From Syntrophomonas sp. (lineage in GTDB: Bacteria; Bacillota; Syntrophomonadia; Syntrophomonadales; Syntrophomonadaceae), in assembly GCA_016841425.1 (NCBI GenBank), contig JAENZE010000010.1, forward strand, positions 1 through 64,000: a DNA stretch of 64,000 bases, given 5' to 3'. Positions within the stretch are counted from its first letter, which is position 1. Every line of letters begins with the position of its first letter. The position numbers and the translations under genes are program-made. Under the pieces are notes generated by a model. It did not search any database. It was given only the letters and a program-made list of their open reading frames with translations, and was not told the DNA's origin. This document shows positions 39,751 to 49,525 of the stretch, piece by piece.

Positions 39751-42231
39751 ATGGAAAGAATTGAAGTTTATCCTTACCACAGAATAAAAGAGGCTCCGGG
39801 CAGGAAGTTACTGGAGAAGAAAAGGGAGCTGATCAAGTCCATCAAAAAGGCAAAGCCGGGGCAATGGATTCCGTACCAGGTTAATTTGGCCCAGGTCTGG
39901 AAGGTGCTATTGACCACTGAAGTATTGGTCTTATCCTTGATGTCATTTATTATGGCCCGAGCTTCCGTGCTGGGTGAATTACTGCCATTCATGTTTGCAT
40001 TTACAGCAGCATTCAGCAGAAAAAGACCTATTACAGGCCTTGCTATGGCTGTTGGTGCAGCTGCTGGTCTGATAGGCAGCAGTGCTAGTATAAATATCTA
40101 TGTCAATATAATAACGCTGATAGTTCTATTAAGCCTTATTAATCATATCAAGCTGCCTACTGATAAATACTGGTGGGGGATTCCATTTGTCTGTTTGACA
40201 AGTATATTTTTGGTCAAAAGTCTTTTTCAGCTAAAAAGTGGGATCTCGTTCTATGGAGAAATGGTGATTATTTTTGAGTCATTGATTGCGGGTATACTAA
40301 CCTTTGTATTTATGGTAGCCAGTGATACTATTAAGAAAAAGAAAGCCTTGTCACTATTTGCCCTCGAAGACATAGCTGCTTTTCTCATTATCGGGATAGG
40401 CCTTATTATGGGAGTAAATGGGTTTGAGCTAGCTGGTTTAAGCTTAAGTTCCATATTATGCCGGCTGGGCATTCTGGCCGCGGCCTTCTTATGGGGACCA
40501 GGACAAGCTACCATGGTAGGAGTTATGGTAGGTCTCACACCGTCCATTACCTCCAGCCTGTTTACATTGAGTGTAGGTTTATACACCTTATCCGGCCTGC
40601 TGGCTGGTTTGTTCCGAAATCTTGGTAAACTAGGAATAATTATCGGGTTCATGCTGGGTACCATGGCATTTTCTTTGTTTATCCCGGAAACCCACGAGAC
40701 TGTATTGGGTATATGGGAAACAGCCATCGCATGTCTGGTCTTTTTTTTACTACCGGAATCATTTAATAATACAGTTAAAAGGGTGCCCGCTTTGACTACC
40801 CTGGCCAATCGAGAAAGCAGTCTGCCTATGGCGGCAGAATGCCTTAAAACAGAAGCCATTGGGCGTATAAAAGGGTTTGCCCGGGTATTTGATGAAATCG
40901 CTGGCACTCTGGAAGGACCAGGAAAAACCAGTAGTGTTGGACAGGAGACTTCGTATCTTAATTATTTATATGATGAAATATCCAGTGGTTTCTGTCATCA
41001 ATGCCTGCATTATGAAAAGTGCTGGGAGAAATATTGTTATAAAACATCCAAAGAAATACTGGACTTATTTACTATCGCTGAGAAGGCGGGCAGTATTGCC
41101 TATGAAGACTGTTCTCCTGATTTCAGGCGAAGCTGTCTCTACAGCAGAGATATAGTAAATCTTATCAACTATCTGTTTGCCAGTCTGCGTTTAAACGAAT
41201 ACTGGAAGAGCCGCTTGGACGAGTCTTGCAGTATGATTTCCAGACAAATACAGGGGATAAGCAGGGTAATCGAAAATCTGGCGGATGATTATGATGATAA
41301 CACGGTCATTGATTATACATTAAAAGAAAAAATAAAAAAAGATCTCAAGAAAATGAACATTAGACTTATAGATGTTACACCAATAAAAACGGCAGCAGCC
41401 CACCTGTATGTCAAAATCATAATGAATTCATGTTCGGATGGCCAATATTGCGAAAACCATGTAGTACCAGCGGTTTCAGCTGTTCTGGGTGAAAAGGTCG
41501 AAGTATTGGATAAAAACTGCCCCTGTTTTATGGGCAAGGGAAATTGTGAATTTATATTGAGCAGAGCGTGTACCTATAGAGTTACTACCGGCGTGGCTCA
41601 GGTTGGGAAAGAAACGGTCTGCGGAGATAATTATACTATAGCCAGTATCCAGGAATGTAAGGAACTGATCGCATTGAGTGACGGTATGGGAGTTGGTGAG
41701 GAGGCTTGTGTCCAGAGCCGATCTGCGGTGCGTATGCTGGAAACCCTCCTGGAAGCCGGCTTTGATAAGTCGGTGGCCTTGAACACTATTAATTCAACTT
41801 TGCTGTTAAGATCCAGTCGAGAAAATTTCGCTACCCTGGATATAGCTATGATAGATTTATATACAGCCGAGGTAGATTTTATTAAAACAGGCAGTGTACC
41901 TTCTTTCTTGAAACGTGGAACACAGGTGGAGGTAATTAGTGCCAGCTCACTGCCGGTAGGAATAATTGAAAATATGGATATTTTTACCGACAGCCGGCGT
42001 ATGATTGCCCGGGATCTGCTGGTAATGATAAGTGATGGTGTTCTTGACTTCTCCAACAGTGCTCCGAATGAAGATAGCACCGCCTGGATAGAGGACTTGC
42101 TGCAAATGGTAGAAAGCAAGGAGCCTCAGCTAATTGCGGAGATGATTATTAACCGGGCCCTGAGTATGTGTAAAGGTAAACCCCATGATGACATGACTGT
42201 AATCTGCACTTATTTGGATCTTAATTTATAA
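39751..42231 (+). CDS. spoIIE: Stage II sporulation protein E (PP2C phosphatase)
   Basis: 826 residues. N-terminal soluble part (about 1-45), then some ten transmembrane segments (about 50-335), a central region (about 340-590), and a C-terminal PP2C-type phosphatase (about 620-826) with LSDGMGVGEEA, ATLDIAMIDLYT, ISDGVLD and HDDMTVI supplying the metal-binding aspartates. SpoIIE dephosphorylates SpoIIAA to release sigma-F and interacts with FtsZ at the polar septum. ATG at 39751 with ATGGGGGG upstream. Confidence 0.96.
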   Translation: MERIEVYPYHRIKEAPGRKLLEKKRELIKSIKKAKPGQWIPYQVNLAQVWKVLLTTEVLVLSLMSFIMARASVLGELLPFMFAFTAAFSRKRPITGLAMAVGAAAGLIGSSASINIYVNIITLIVLLSLINHIKLPTDKYWWGIPFVCLTSIFLVKSLFQLKSGISFYGEMVIIFESLIAGILTFVFMVASDTIKKKKALSLFALEDIAAFLIIGIGLIMGVNGFELAGLSLSSILCRLGILAAAFLWGPGQATMVGVMVGLTPSITSSLFTLSVGLYTLSGLLAGLFRNLGKLGIIIGFMLGTMAFSLFIPETHETVLGIWETAIACLVFFLLPESFNNTVKRVPALTTLANRESSLPMAAECLKTEAIGRIKGFARVFDEIAGTLEGPGKTSSVGQETSYLNYLYDEISSGFCHQCLHYEKCWEKYCYKTSKEILDLFTIAEKAGSIAYEDCSPDFRRSCLYSRDIVNLINYLFASLRLNEYWKSRLDESCSMISRQIQGISRVIENLADDYDDNTVIDYTLKEKIKKDLKKMNIRLIDVTPIKTAAAHLYVKIIMNSCSDGQYCENHVVPAVSAVLGEKVEVLDKNCPCFMGKGNCEFILSRACTYRVTTGVAQVGKETVCGDNYTIASIQECKELIALSDGMGVGEEACVQSRSAVRMLETLLEAGFDKSVALNTINSTLLLRSSRENFATLDIAMIDLYTAEVDFIKTGSVPSFLKRGTQVEVISASSLPVGIIENMDIFTDSRRMIARDLLVMISDGVLDFSNSAPNEDSTAWIEDLLQMVESKEPQLIAEMIINRALSMCKGKPHDDMTVICTYLDLNL

Positions 42232-42283
42232 AGTTAGATATACCAGAAATAAGTTGGCAGTATTTGTTCAGCTTTAGATATTA

Positions 42284-42312
42284 TTGACAAGAAAGGAAAA
42301 GAATATTTATAT
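42284..42312 (+). promoter_or_regulatory. Possible sigma-A promoter of tilS
   Basis: TTGACA at 42284-42289, 17-bp spacer and TTATAT at 42307-42312; the -35 is perfect, the -10 modest. Confidence 0.45.
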
Positions 42313-42353
42313 AAAGGGTGGTAGGGTAGTTAATACAGTGGGAGAATAGCATC

Positions 42354-43736
42354 ATGCTGCAAAAAATAAACGATTATATTTTAAAAAACCAGCTATTCCA
42401 AGAGGGGGCAGCGGTAATTGCAGCCGTATCCGGAGGGCCAGATTCTGTAGCCCTGCTGCACATATTAAAAAGGCTGGTTCCAGAGTTGGGAATTAACCTT
42501 ACTGCCGCCCATCTGAATCATCAATTAAGAAATGAAGCGGGAGAAGAAGAAGAATTTGTTCGCAGTATATGCCGGGAATGGCAAATACCTTTCTGCTGCA
42601 AAGTGGTAGATGTGCGTAAAGAGGCCTCAGATCGGAGGAAGGGCATTGAAGAAGCGGCCCGGGACTGCCGATACCAGTATTTTGATGAACTGAAGCAGGA
42701 GCTCCGGGCGGATCGGGTTGCTACCGCTCATCACCGGGACGACCAGGCTGAAACAGTATTGCTGCACATACTGAGAGGAACTGGTATAAAAGGGTTAAGA
42801 GGCATTTTGCCCGCCCATGGTTATCTGGTAAGGCCTTTATTGGGGGTAAGCAGGTCCGATATTGAAAAATATTTAGAAGAAAACTTACTGTCTTATCGCA
42901 TTGACAGCAGTAATTATGATTTGAGCTTCATGCGTAACCGGGTTAGGCATGAACTGATCCCTTACCTGCAGAAGGAGTTTAATCCCCGGATTATAGACCA
43001 TTTGGATAGGCTGGGGTTAATAGCCCGGGAAGAAAACCAGGCTATGGAAATAGAAGCGAATAAGTTAATGGCATCTGTTGTGCTAATCAAAGATAAAGAG
43101 CAGGTAGTAATTGATAACGAGGTTCTCCAAAAAGTGCCACCCGCTTTTCAAAGAAGGATCATATTAAGTGCTTTAGGTTGGCTGCAAGGTGACTATGGAT
43201 GGAGTGCGCTGGATGTTCAGCTGATTATGGATTTAACTCGGAAACCAGGATCGGCCAAAAGCATTAAACTTCGAAAGAACATTTGGATAAGCAAAGTCTA
43301 TGAGCAATTGCTTATCGGAAATCCGATAAAAGAGAATGCTCAGTATTGCTATTCGGTAACAATCCCTGGTTCTATATACATAGAAGAAACCGGGGATAAA
43401 GTCTATTTTGATAATATTACTATGGAAGAATATCAAAAGCGCCGCCATGACGAGATATATTTGGATTATGAGAAACTGGACCGAAATATATTCCTGCGTT
43501 GCAGAACTTCTGGGGACAGAATTAGTCTGCCCGGAATGACCGGGCGTAAAAAAATTAAAGATTACTTTATTGACAAAAAAATTCCCGTTTTTGAAAGAAA
43601 CCGCATCCCGCTTTTGTCTTCCCGGGATGAAGTTTATGCAATAATAGGGCATAGTATTTCCCGAAATGTTGGGATAGATGAAAATACTAAACGAGTTCTG
43701 GTAATAAGAAGGGAGCCTGATGAAAACACTAAGTAA
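42354..43736 (+). CDS. tilS: tRNA(Ile)-lysidine synthetase
   Basis: Converts C34 of the CAU-anticodon tRNA(Ile) to lysidine, which changes both codon and amino-acid identity. 460 residues: PP-loop SGGPDS at residues 26-31, AHLNHQLR (about 54-61), ATAHHRDDQAETVL (about 124-137), then linker and C-terminal tRNA-recognition domain (CRTSGDRI). ATG at 42354. The hpt gene that follows tilS in many Bacillota is missing; ftsH comes next. Confidence 0.95.
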   Translation: MLQKINDYILKNQLFQEGAAVIAAVSGGPDSVALLHILKRLVPELGINLTAAHLNHQLRNEAGEEEEFVRSICREWQIPFCCKVVDVRKEASDRRKGIEEAARDCRYQYFDELKQELRADRVATAHHRDDQAETVLLHILRGTGIKGLRGILPAHGYLVRPLLGVSRSDIEKYLEENLLSYRIDSSNYDLSFMRNRVRHELIPYLQKEFNPRIIDHLDRLGLIAREENQAMEIEANKLMASVVLIKDKEQVVIDNEVLQKVPPAFQRRIILSALGWLQGDYGWSALDVQLIMDLTRKPGSAKSIKLRKNIWISKVYEQLLIGNPIKENAQYCYSVTIPGSIYIEETGDKVYFDNITMEEYQKRRHDEIYLDYEKLDRNIFLRCRTSGDRISLPGMTGRKKIKDYFIDKKIPVFERNRIPLLSSRDEVYAIIGHSISRNVGIDENTKRVLVIRREPDENTK

Positions 43737-43840
43737 ACAGAGATAAAAAAACCACATATTATGGTGCTTAATTGAAAAGGAGCCACGTTTATGCTACAAT
43801 ATGACGGATATTTTGATTATTCCAAAGGGGAGGAAAAATT

Positions 43841-45703
43841 TTGGATAGGGCCCTTAAAAATATAGCCATATATGTGCTGATTGTAATGATAGCCGTATTT
43901 GCGCTGAAATTAACGTCGGCTCCTGTAGAACAGGCTAAGACTTTAACTGAACCTGAATTTTATACAAAAGTATCCCAGGGACAGGTAGCCGAAGCAGTAG
44001 TAGAAGTGGATGATCTGGTTTATAATATCAGCGGTAAATTGGTTGATGGCACCAGCTTTGTTGCAACTGTTTCCAAGGAAACGGAAATAGGTGCTCTCCT
44101 GCGGGAGAAAAAGGTTGATTTTTCTACCCAGCCGGTTCCACCGCCATCCATATGGATGACCCTGCTTAGTACTTTGTTACCAATCGTATTACTTATAGCC
44201 TTCCTCATGTTTATCATGAATCAGACTCAGGGTGGAGGAAATAAAGTGATGCAGTTCGGTAAAAGCCGGGCTCGATTGATGACCGGGGAAGAAGTTAAAC
44301 TGACCTTTGATGATGTAGCCGGGGCAGAAGAAGCAAAAGAAGAAATGCAGGAAGTAGTCGAATTTTTAAAGAATCCTAATAAATTTATACAGATTGGCGC
44401 GAAAATACCTAAAGGGGTATTATTATTTGGGGCTCCCGGAACCGGAAAAACCCTGATGGCTAAAGCAGTCGCAGGTGAAGCAGGGGTCCCTTTCTTTTCC
44501 ATCAGTGGTTCGGATTTTGTAGAAATGTTTGTAGGTGTCGGTGCGGCACGGGTAAGGGATTTATTTGAGCAGGCCAAAAAGAGTGCGCCATGTATAGTAT
44601 TCATTGATGAAATAGATGCCGTGGGGCGTCAGCGAGGTGCTGGCTTAGGTGGCGGTCATGATGAAAGAGAACAGACTCTAAACCAGCTGCTAGTAGAGAT
44701 GGACGGATTCAGCACCAATGAAGGGATTATTGTAATGGCGTCGACTAATCGACCGGACATATTGGATCCAGCTTTATTAAGGCCGGGTCGCTTTGACCGG
44801 CACATATTGATAGATAAACCTGATGTGAAAGGCCGAGAAGCTATACTAAAAGTGCATATAAAGGATAAGCCCATGGATGAAGAAGTTAATCTGGAAATCC
44901 TGGCCAAGCGTACACCTGGCTTTACGGGTGCGGATTTGGCCAACATGGTTAACGAGGCAGCCTTGCTGGCTGCACGCCGGGGAAAAAGCAAAATCTATAT
45001 GGAAGAGATGGAAGAATCTATTGAGCGGGTCATAGCCGGACCCGAAAAGAAAACCCGGGTAATATCTGATAAAGAAAAACGGCTGGTGGCTTTCCACGAA
45101 GCCGGACATGCTGTAGTCAGCTATATGCTTCCTAACACTGATAAGCTGCATAAGATTTCTATCATCCCCCGGGGACGGGCTGGAGGCTATACACTCCTGC
45201 TGCCGGAAGAAGACCGCAATTACATCACCAAATCTCATCTTTTGGATGAGATCACTACCCTCCTGGGAGGCCGAGTAGCGGAGGCATTGGTGCTCAATGA
45301 TATAAGTACTGGAGCGCAAAACGACCTGGAACGGGCCAGCAGTATTGTACGGAAAATGATTACTGAATTTGGTATGTCAGATGAATTGGGGCCGATCACT
45401 TTTGGACATAAAAGTGAGGAAGTGTTTCTTGGCCGGGACTTTTCCAGGGACCGGGATTATTCCGATGCCATTGCTTATGCCATAGATAAAGAGGCCAGCA
45501 AGTATATACACGAGAGCTACAATAAAGCTGAACAATTATTAAAAGATCAGATGGAAAATCTTCATAAGGTGGCGGAATTCTTGTTAGAACATGAAACCAT
45601 GGAAGCTCAGGATTTTCTAAAGATCATGGAAGGCCAGGAGGATATCGAGATCGAAACAGAGGAAGAATCAGGCAGCGATACTGGAGCCGATATTCAAGCA
45701 TAA
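43841..45703 (+). CDS. ftsH: ATP-dependent zinc metalloprotease FtsH
   Basis: 620 residues. Two membrane helices (about 6-24 and 105-126) flank an extracytoplasmic loop; the AAA+ module has GAPGTGKT (about 197-204), the pore motif in [10 protein letters not shown], and [11 protein letters not shown]; the protease zinc site HEAGH lies at about 418-422. It degrades damaged membrane proteins and regulators. TTG start at 43841 after GGGGAGGAAA. The acidic C-terminus ([11 protein letters not shown]) is normal for the family. Confidence 0.97.
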   Translation: MDRALKNIAIYVLIVMIAVFALKLTSAPVEQAKTLTEPEFYTKVSQGQVAEAVVEVDDLVYNISGKLVDGTSFVATVSKETEIGALLREKKVDFSTQPVPPPSIWMTLLSTLLPIVLLIAFLMFIMNQTQGGGNKVMQFGKSRARLMTGEEVKLTFDDVAGAEEAKEEMQEVVEFLKNPNKFIQIGAKIPKGVLLFGAPGTGKTLMAKAVAGEAGVPFFSISGSDFVEMFVGVGAARVRDLFEQAKKSAPCIVFIDEIDAVGRQRGAGLGGGHDEREQTLNQLLVEMDGFSTNEGIIVMASTNRPDILDPALLRPGRFDRHILIDKPDVKGREAILKVHIKDKPMDEEVNLEILAKRTPGFTGADLANMVNEAALLAARRGKSKIYMEEMEESIERVIAGPEKKTRVISDKEKRLVAFHEAGHAVVSYMLPNTDKLHKISIIPRGRAGGYTLLLPEEDRNYITKSHLLDEITTLLGGRVAEALVLNDISTGAQNDLERASSIVRKMITEFGMSDELGPITFGHKSEEVFLGRDFSRDRDYSDAIAYAIDKEASKYIHESYNKAEQLLKDQMENLHKVAEFLLEHETMEAQDFLKIMEGQEDIEIETEEESGSDTGADIQA

Positions 45704-45746
45704 TAAGCATAAACGTAATAAATATTGCAGCAGAAGGAGTATGAAT

Positions 45747-46193
45747 ATGGAACAGACTTTCGTGATGGTTAAACCTGACGGAGTACAAAGAGCTCTGGTA
45801 GGAGAAATAGTACGCAGAATAGAAAATAAAGGATTCAGATTAAAAGCCTTGAAATTAATGATGATTGGCGAAGAGCTGGCCCATGAGCACTATGTGGAGC
45901 ATGTGGGCAAAGCTTTCTTTAAAGATCTAGTGGCATTTATTACTTCCGGGCCGGTGGTAGCTATGGTTTGGGAAGGGGAAGGGGTAATTGCCAGTATGAG
46001 ATTATTAATGGGCAAGACCAATCCTGCCGAGGCTGAACCAGGAACTATTAGAGGAGATCTGGCGGTGAAGATTGATCAAAATATTATTCATGGTTCCGAT
46101 TCGCCACAAGCAGCCCAGAGGGAAATTAGTCTATTTTTTCAGGACCAGGAAATACTGGACTACAGCCGGGCGATTGACAAGTGGATATTGTAA
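45747..46193 (+). CDS. ndk: Nucleoside-diphosphate kinase
   Basis: Transfers phosphate between NTPs and NDPs through a phosphohistidine. 148 residues; [12 protein letters not shown] at the N-terminus and the active-site histidine in IIHGSDS at residue 115. The ATG at 45747 is preferred over 45741 because AAGGAG ends at 45739, too close to the first. A clear terminator follows. Confidence 0.96.
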   Translation: MEQTFVMVKPDGVQRALVGEIVRRIENKGFRLKALKLMMIGEELAHEHYVEHVGKAFFKDLVAFITSGPVVAMVWEGEGVIASMRLLMGKTNPAEAEPGTIRGDLAVKIDQNIIHGSDSPQAAQREISLFFQDQEILDYSRAIDKWIL

Positions 46194-46207
46194 AGATGCA
46201 TATAAAG

Positions 46208-46230
46208 AACCGGGCTTCAGCCCGGTTTTT
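46208..46230 (+). terminator. ndk terminator
   Basis: AACCGGGCT-TC-AGCCCGGTT followed by TTTCGG; strong stem with a small loop. Confidence 0.9.
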
Positions 46231-46702
46231 CGGTTAAATGCGATTATCAAAAAAATATACTTAACCAAACATGTCTGTATGATACAAGTACAGACGAAAA
46301 TTGTACGGATGAATGCTTAAGACCGCTTGGGTCCGTCTTACTTTCTCCATATAAGTTAGCTAGTGAAGCTTTAGATTGATGGGCTAAAACAAGTTATGTT
46401 CCCGCTGAACGAATCGTCTTTATCCCCCTGCGCTAACCTTAAACTTTTCATCCCCAAGAAGCTATCTTCGTACTAATTTTCGAAGTTGGATAGCAAGTAA
46501 CGGGTACAGCCGGGCCCAGTTATCTTATGTATTAACGTCAGTTGAACGCTGTATATGGTATATTATTGTTGTATATGAAAATAATGTCGACTATAATATC
46601 CTTACCAATAATAAACGGATTTACGAAGCTTTCTTAGATTTGTCCGCTCTTTTAATATAATATAATTATCCAGGTAGGAATAAATTTACCGAGGTGAACG
46701 CT
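46231..46702. other. Long ndk-HD intergenic region
   Basis: About 470 AT-rich bases with no convincing gene. A good hairpin, GCTATCTTCG and CGAAGTTGGATAGC around a 10-nt loop, lies at 46462-46495. A TATAAT occurs near 46660, about 40 bp before the next gene, without a strong -35. The region could carry an unrecognised leader RNA. Confidence 0.4.
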
Positions 46703-47227
46703 TTGAAGAGAGTAGAAACACTGGTAGAAGACAAGTATTACCAGGAATACCTGAGGAGAAACAGTGAAGCGGAAATGCAGCCAAAATTCTGTCAGCATGA
46801 TTTCCAACACCACCTGGCAGTAGCCCGGATAACCTATATACTTATATTGGAGCATAACGATCTAAACTATTTTATTAAGGATAGTGGTTTGAGTGGTAAA
46901 CTGGCAGCCAAAGAGATTATTTTTGCCGCCGGATTAACTCATGATATAGGGAAGTGGAAAGAATACCAATGCGGGATCGACCATGCTTCCTATGGTGGCC
47001 GTCTGGCCAGAGAGATTCTGCCGCGGGCCTTATTTAATCGTAACGAAATAGATATAATATGTCGAGCTATTTATGAACACCGTAATATCAGTCGGGACAT
47101 GAGCTTTTTGGGAGAGAGACTGCATCGGGCTGATAATCTGTCGCGTATATGCAGTCATTGCGAGCACCGTTTCCAATGCCCGAAGATAAAGAACAAAGAG
47201 ATAAGTATAACTAATTTCGAATATTAA
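46703..47227 (+). CDS. HD-domain phosphohydrolase
   Basis: About 174 residues. HD-superfamily metal ligands are visible as an early H in FQHHLAVARI, the LTHDIGKWKEY doublet (about residues 80-90), and later H in HASYGG and YEHRN. A Cys-rich tail CSHCEHRFQC near the end may bind zinc or a cluster. TTG at 46703 is chosen after GAGGTGAA; the upstream GTG at 46694 lies inside that site. It is followed 32 bp later by folP. Substrate unknown; small HD proteins often act on nucleotides. Confidence 0.75.
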   Translation: MKRVETLVEDKYYQEYLRRNSEAEMQPKFCQHDFQHHLAVARITYILILEHNDLNYFIKDSGLSGKLAAKEIIFAAGLTHDIGKWKEYQCGIDHASYGGRLAREILPRALFNRNEIDIICRAIYEHRNISRDMSFLGERLHRADNLSRICSHCEHRFQCPKIKNKEISITNFEY

Positions 47228-47259
47228 ATAAGTTAATACTTGTTAAATGGAGGATAGTA

Positions 47260-48444
47260 ATGAACGGGCATCACGTAGTATATATTGCTAATCAGAGAGA
47301 AGCTCGATCAATCCTGGAAGAAATAGGTTCAGACCAGGGAAGTTATCCCTATATGGTACCCAAGGCAATACATAGATGTATTAAATTGAAAAACATCAGT
47401 GCGGCAGCTGCTAACATTATCAAGCAGGAGATGCTTTCCCGGGGGGGAGAAGCCGCTATAGCCCGGGAAGCAATCGTTGACAGAAACAGAACTGACGTCT
47501 TATTGATGGGTACGATGAGACAATACGACCTGTTAATTGATAAACTGAAAAAGCAGCCCCTGGGGTTGGGCAAACTGGCATTGGAAATAAAAAATCTTTT
47601 ATATAATCTGGAAATTGAACCAAGAAGCTTGGAATTAGCCAACGGAAAGACGCTGGAGATAGGCAAGAAAACTATTATAATGGGAATATTAAACGTCACC
47701 CCGGATTCATTCTCAGATGGCGGGAAGTATGTGGAACCTGACCGGGCTATTGCCCATGCCTGGGAGATGATTGAACAGGGAGCAGATATAATCGACATAG
47801 GAGGAGCATCTTCCCGCCCTGATTCCATTATGGCAGATGAGGAAGAGGAATTAAAAAGGGTGCTGCCGGTGGTAAAGAGCCTGGCAGCCCAGGGTATTAC
47901 CATATCAGTTGATACCTGCCGGGCAGCGGTAGCGAGAGCTGCGCTGGATAATGGAGCCCATATCATCAACGACATTGGCAGTTTGAAATTAGACTCCAAT
48001 ATGCTGCCGGTTATAAGCGAAAAACAAGCACCGATAATTCTGATGCATAATAGACTGCAGATTAATCAGGGACAAGTTTACAAAGATATTATCTCCGACA
48101 TAGTCCGTGAAATACAGGAGTCGATAGAGCTTTTAGAAAATGCTGGATTATCCCGCAACAATATTATTATTGATCCGGGAATTGGGTTTGGCAAAAGTCC
48201 GGACGAGAATTTGTATATTATAAAACAATTATCAGCTTTTAAGAGTATGGGTTTTCCAGTTTTAGTAGGAATATCACGGAAATCTTTTATCGGCAGAATA
48301 CTTGATTTAGAAGTAGATGAACGATTGGAAGGCAGTTTAGGGCTTATGGCAGTCAGTATTATGAATGGAGCAGATATAATCAGGGTTCATGATGTAAAAG
48401 AAAGCGCTCGGGTTGCGCAAATAGTTGATGCGGTGGTACGATAA
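47260..48444 (+). CDS. folP: Dihydropteroate synthase, N-terminally extended
   Basis: Condenses p-aminobenzoate with 6-hydroxymethyl-dihydropterin pyrophosphate. 394 residues, about 120 longer than the minimal enzyme: residues 1-130 are an extra domain found in several clostridial DHPS proteins, and the TIM barrel starts at IIMGILNVTPDSFSDGGKY (about 143-161). IDIGGASSRP (about 179-188), SVDTCRAAVARAAL and DPGIGFGKSPDEN complete the signature. ATG at 47260 after GGAGGA. pabA/B/C, neighbours in B. subtilis, are absent here. Confidence 0.95.
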   Translation: MNGHHVVYIANQREARSILEEIGSDQGSYPYMVPKAIHRCIKLKNISAAAANIIKQEMLSRGGEAAIAREAIVDRNRTDVLLMGTMRQYDLLIDKLKKQPLGLGKLALEIKNLLYNLEIEPRSLELANGKTLEIGKKTIIMGILNVTPDSFSDGGKYVEPDRAIAHAWEMIEQGADIIDIGGASSRPDSIMADEEEELKRVLPVVKSLAAQGITISVDTCRAAVARAALDNGAHIINDIGSLKLDSNMLPVISEKQAPIILMHNRLQINQGQVYKDIISDIVREIQESIELLENAGLSRNNIIIDPGIGFGKSPDENLYIIKQLSAFKSMGFPVLVGISRKSFIGRILDLEVDERLEGSLGLMAVSIMNGADIIRVHDVKESARVAQIVDAVVR

Positions 48445-48445
48445 A

Positions 48446-48808
48446 GTGGATAAAATAATAGCGCATGGATTAGTTTTCTATGGAAGACATGGAGTATTAG
48501 AAGCTGAGAAAAATACTCCCCAGAGATTTGAAATAGACCTCATTTTACATAAAGATGTGAAAGATGCGGCTGTCAGAGATGATATTAATTATACGATCGA
48601 TTATGCAGATATTTTCTACAATGTACGCAAAATTGTAGAAAATGAATCTTATAATTTAATTGAAACACTGGCTGAAAACATCTGTAAAATGATATTGGAC
48701 CGATATGCAACCGTGCAAAAAGCCGAGGTTACTGTATATAAACCTTGTGCCCCGGTTGAAGGAGAATTCAAATATTTTGCGGTTAAAATAGAACGCAGTC
48801 GAAAATAA
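48446..48808 (+). CDS. folB: Dihydroneopterin aldolase
   Basis: Cleaves dihydroneopterin to 6-hydroxymethyl-dihydropterin and glycolaldehyde. 120 residues; the family pattern FYGRHGVLEAEKNTPQRFEID with the conserved Glu, DYADIFYNVRKIVE and TVYKPCAPVEGEF. The GTG at 48446 is chosen, one base after the folP stop, with GGTGG upstream; an in-frame ATG at 48425 lies inside folP. Confidence 0.94.
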   Translation: MDKIIAHGLVFYGRHGVLEAEKNTPQRFEIDLILHKDVKDAAVRDDINYTIDYADIFYNVRKIVENESYNLIETLAENICKMILDRYATVQKAEVTVYKPCAPVEGEFKYFAVKIERSRK

Positions 48809-48916
48809 AATCTTTACAAGATTAATAGTTGATATTAAGATACAAGCTATAATCATAAGTTTTTATGGAATTCCTATAAGGACTTTTATTGGTATAATAA
48901 GCTTAAGGATGGTAAT

Positions 48917-49417
48917 GTGAAACAAAGAGAAGTGTATATTGGACTCGGTTCGAATATGGGGGATCGAGATGCTAATCTACAAGCAGCTCTTAATCTAATC
49001 AGAGACATTATAGACGTCCAGATAAAGGATATGTCATCGATATATATAACTGAACCCTGGGGGAATAAAAACCAGGAAGATTTTCTTAACCAGGTAATTC
49101 GAATAGAAACATATTTGAGTGCCAGGGAGCTGCTGGAAGAATTACAAAAAATAGAAATTAAAATGGGCCGCCAGCGCACCGAGCATTGGGGTCCTCGGAA
49201 TATAGACCTGGATATCTTGTTGTATGGGAATGAAATAGTGGATTTTCCAGATTTGAAAATTCCACACCCGTACGCGCAGCAAAGGTTGTTTGTATTAATT
49301 CCACTGGAGGAAATAAACTCGGAAATTGTTTTTCCTGATAGTGGAATGGGAATCAGGGAGGTGTTGATTAGAGTTTTAGGGCGAGAAGATGAAAATCTAA
49401 TAAAGAGGATAGACTAA
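48917..49417 (+). CDS. folK: Hydroxymethyl-dihydropterin pyrophosphokinase
   Basis: Pyrophosphorylates 6-hydroxymethyl-dihydropterin for FolP. 166 residues; GLGSNMGDRDANL (about 8-20), WGPRNIDLDILLYG (about 89-102) with the Mg-binding Asp pair, and IPHPYAQQRLFVLIPL. The GTG at 48917 follows AAGGATGG; an ATG two bases earlier is followed at once by a stop in its own frame. Confidence 0.95.
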   Translation: MKQREVYIGLGSNMGDRDANLQAALNLIRDIIDVQIKDMSSIYITEPWGNKNQEDFLNQVIRIETYLSARELLEELQKIEIKMGRQRTEHWGPRNIDLDILLYGNEIVDFPDLKIPHPYAQQRLFVLIPLEEINSEIVFPDSGMGIREVLIRVLGREDENLIKRID

Positions 49418-49525
49418 AGGAGTCTCCCGCCGGTACTCCTGCAAAAATTCGCTTGTAACCAGCAAGGGACAAGACGAGACTAGCAAGGCCCAGGTTTTTG
49501 CCTCAGCCCAAAGGAGGTTTGGATT

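Noticed and set aside
40251-40907. 218-codon - strand ORF
   Set aside because: Antisense shadow within the membrane region of spoIIE.
41631-42119. 162-codon - strand ORF
   Set aside because: Antisense shadow of the SpoIIE phosphatase domain.
46072-46320. 82-codon + strand ORF
   Set aside because: Overlaps the end of ndk in another frame and crosses its terminator.
47349-47999. 216-codon - strand ORF
   Set aside because: Antisense to folP, no family features.
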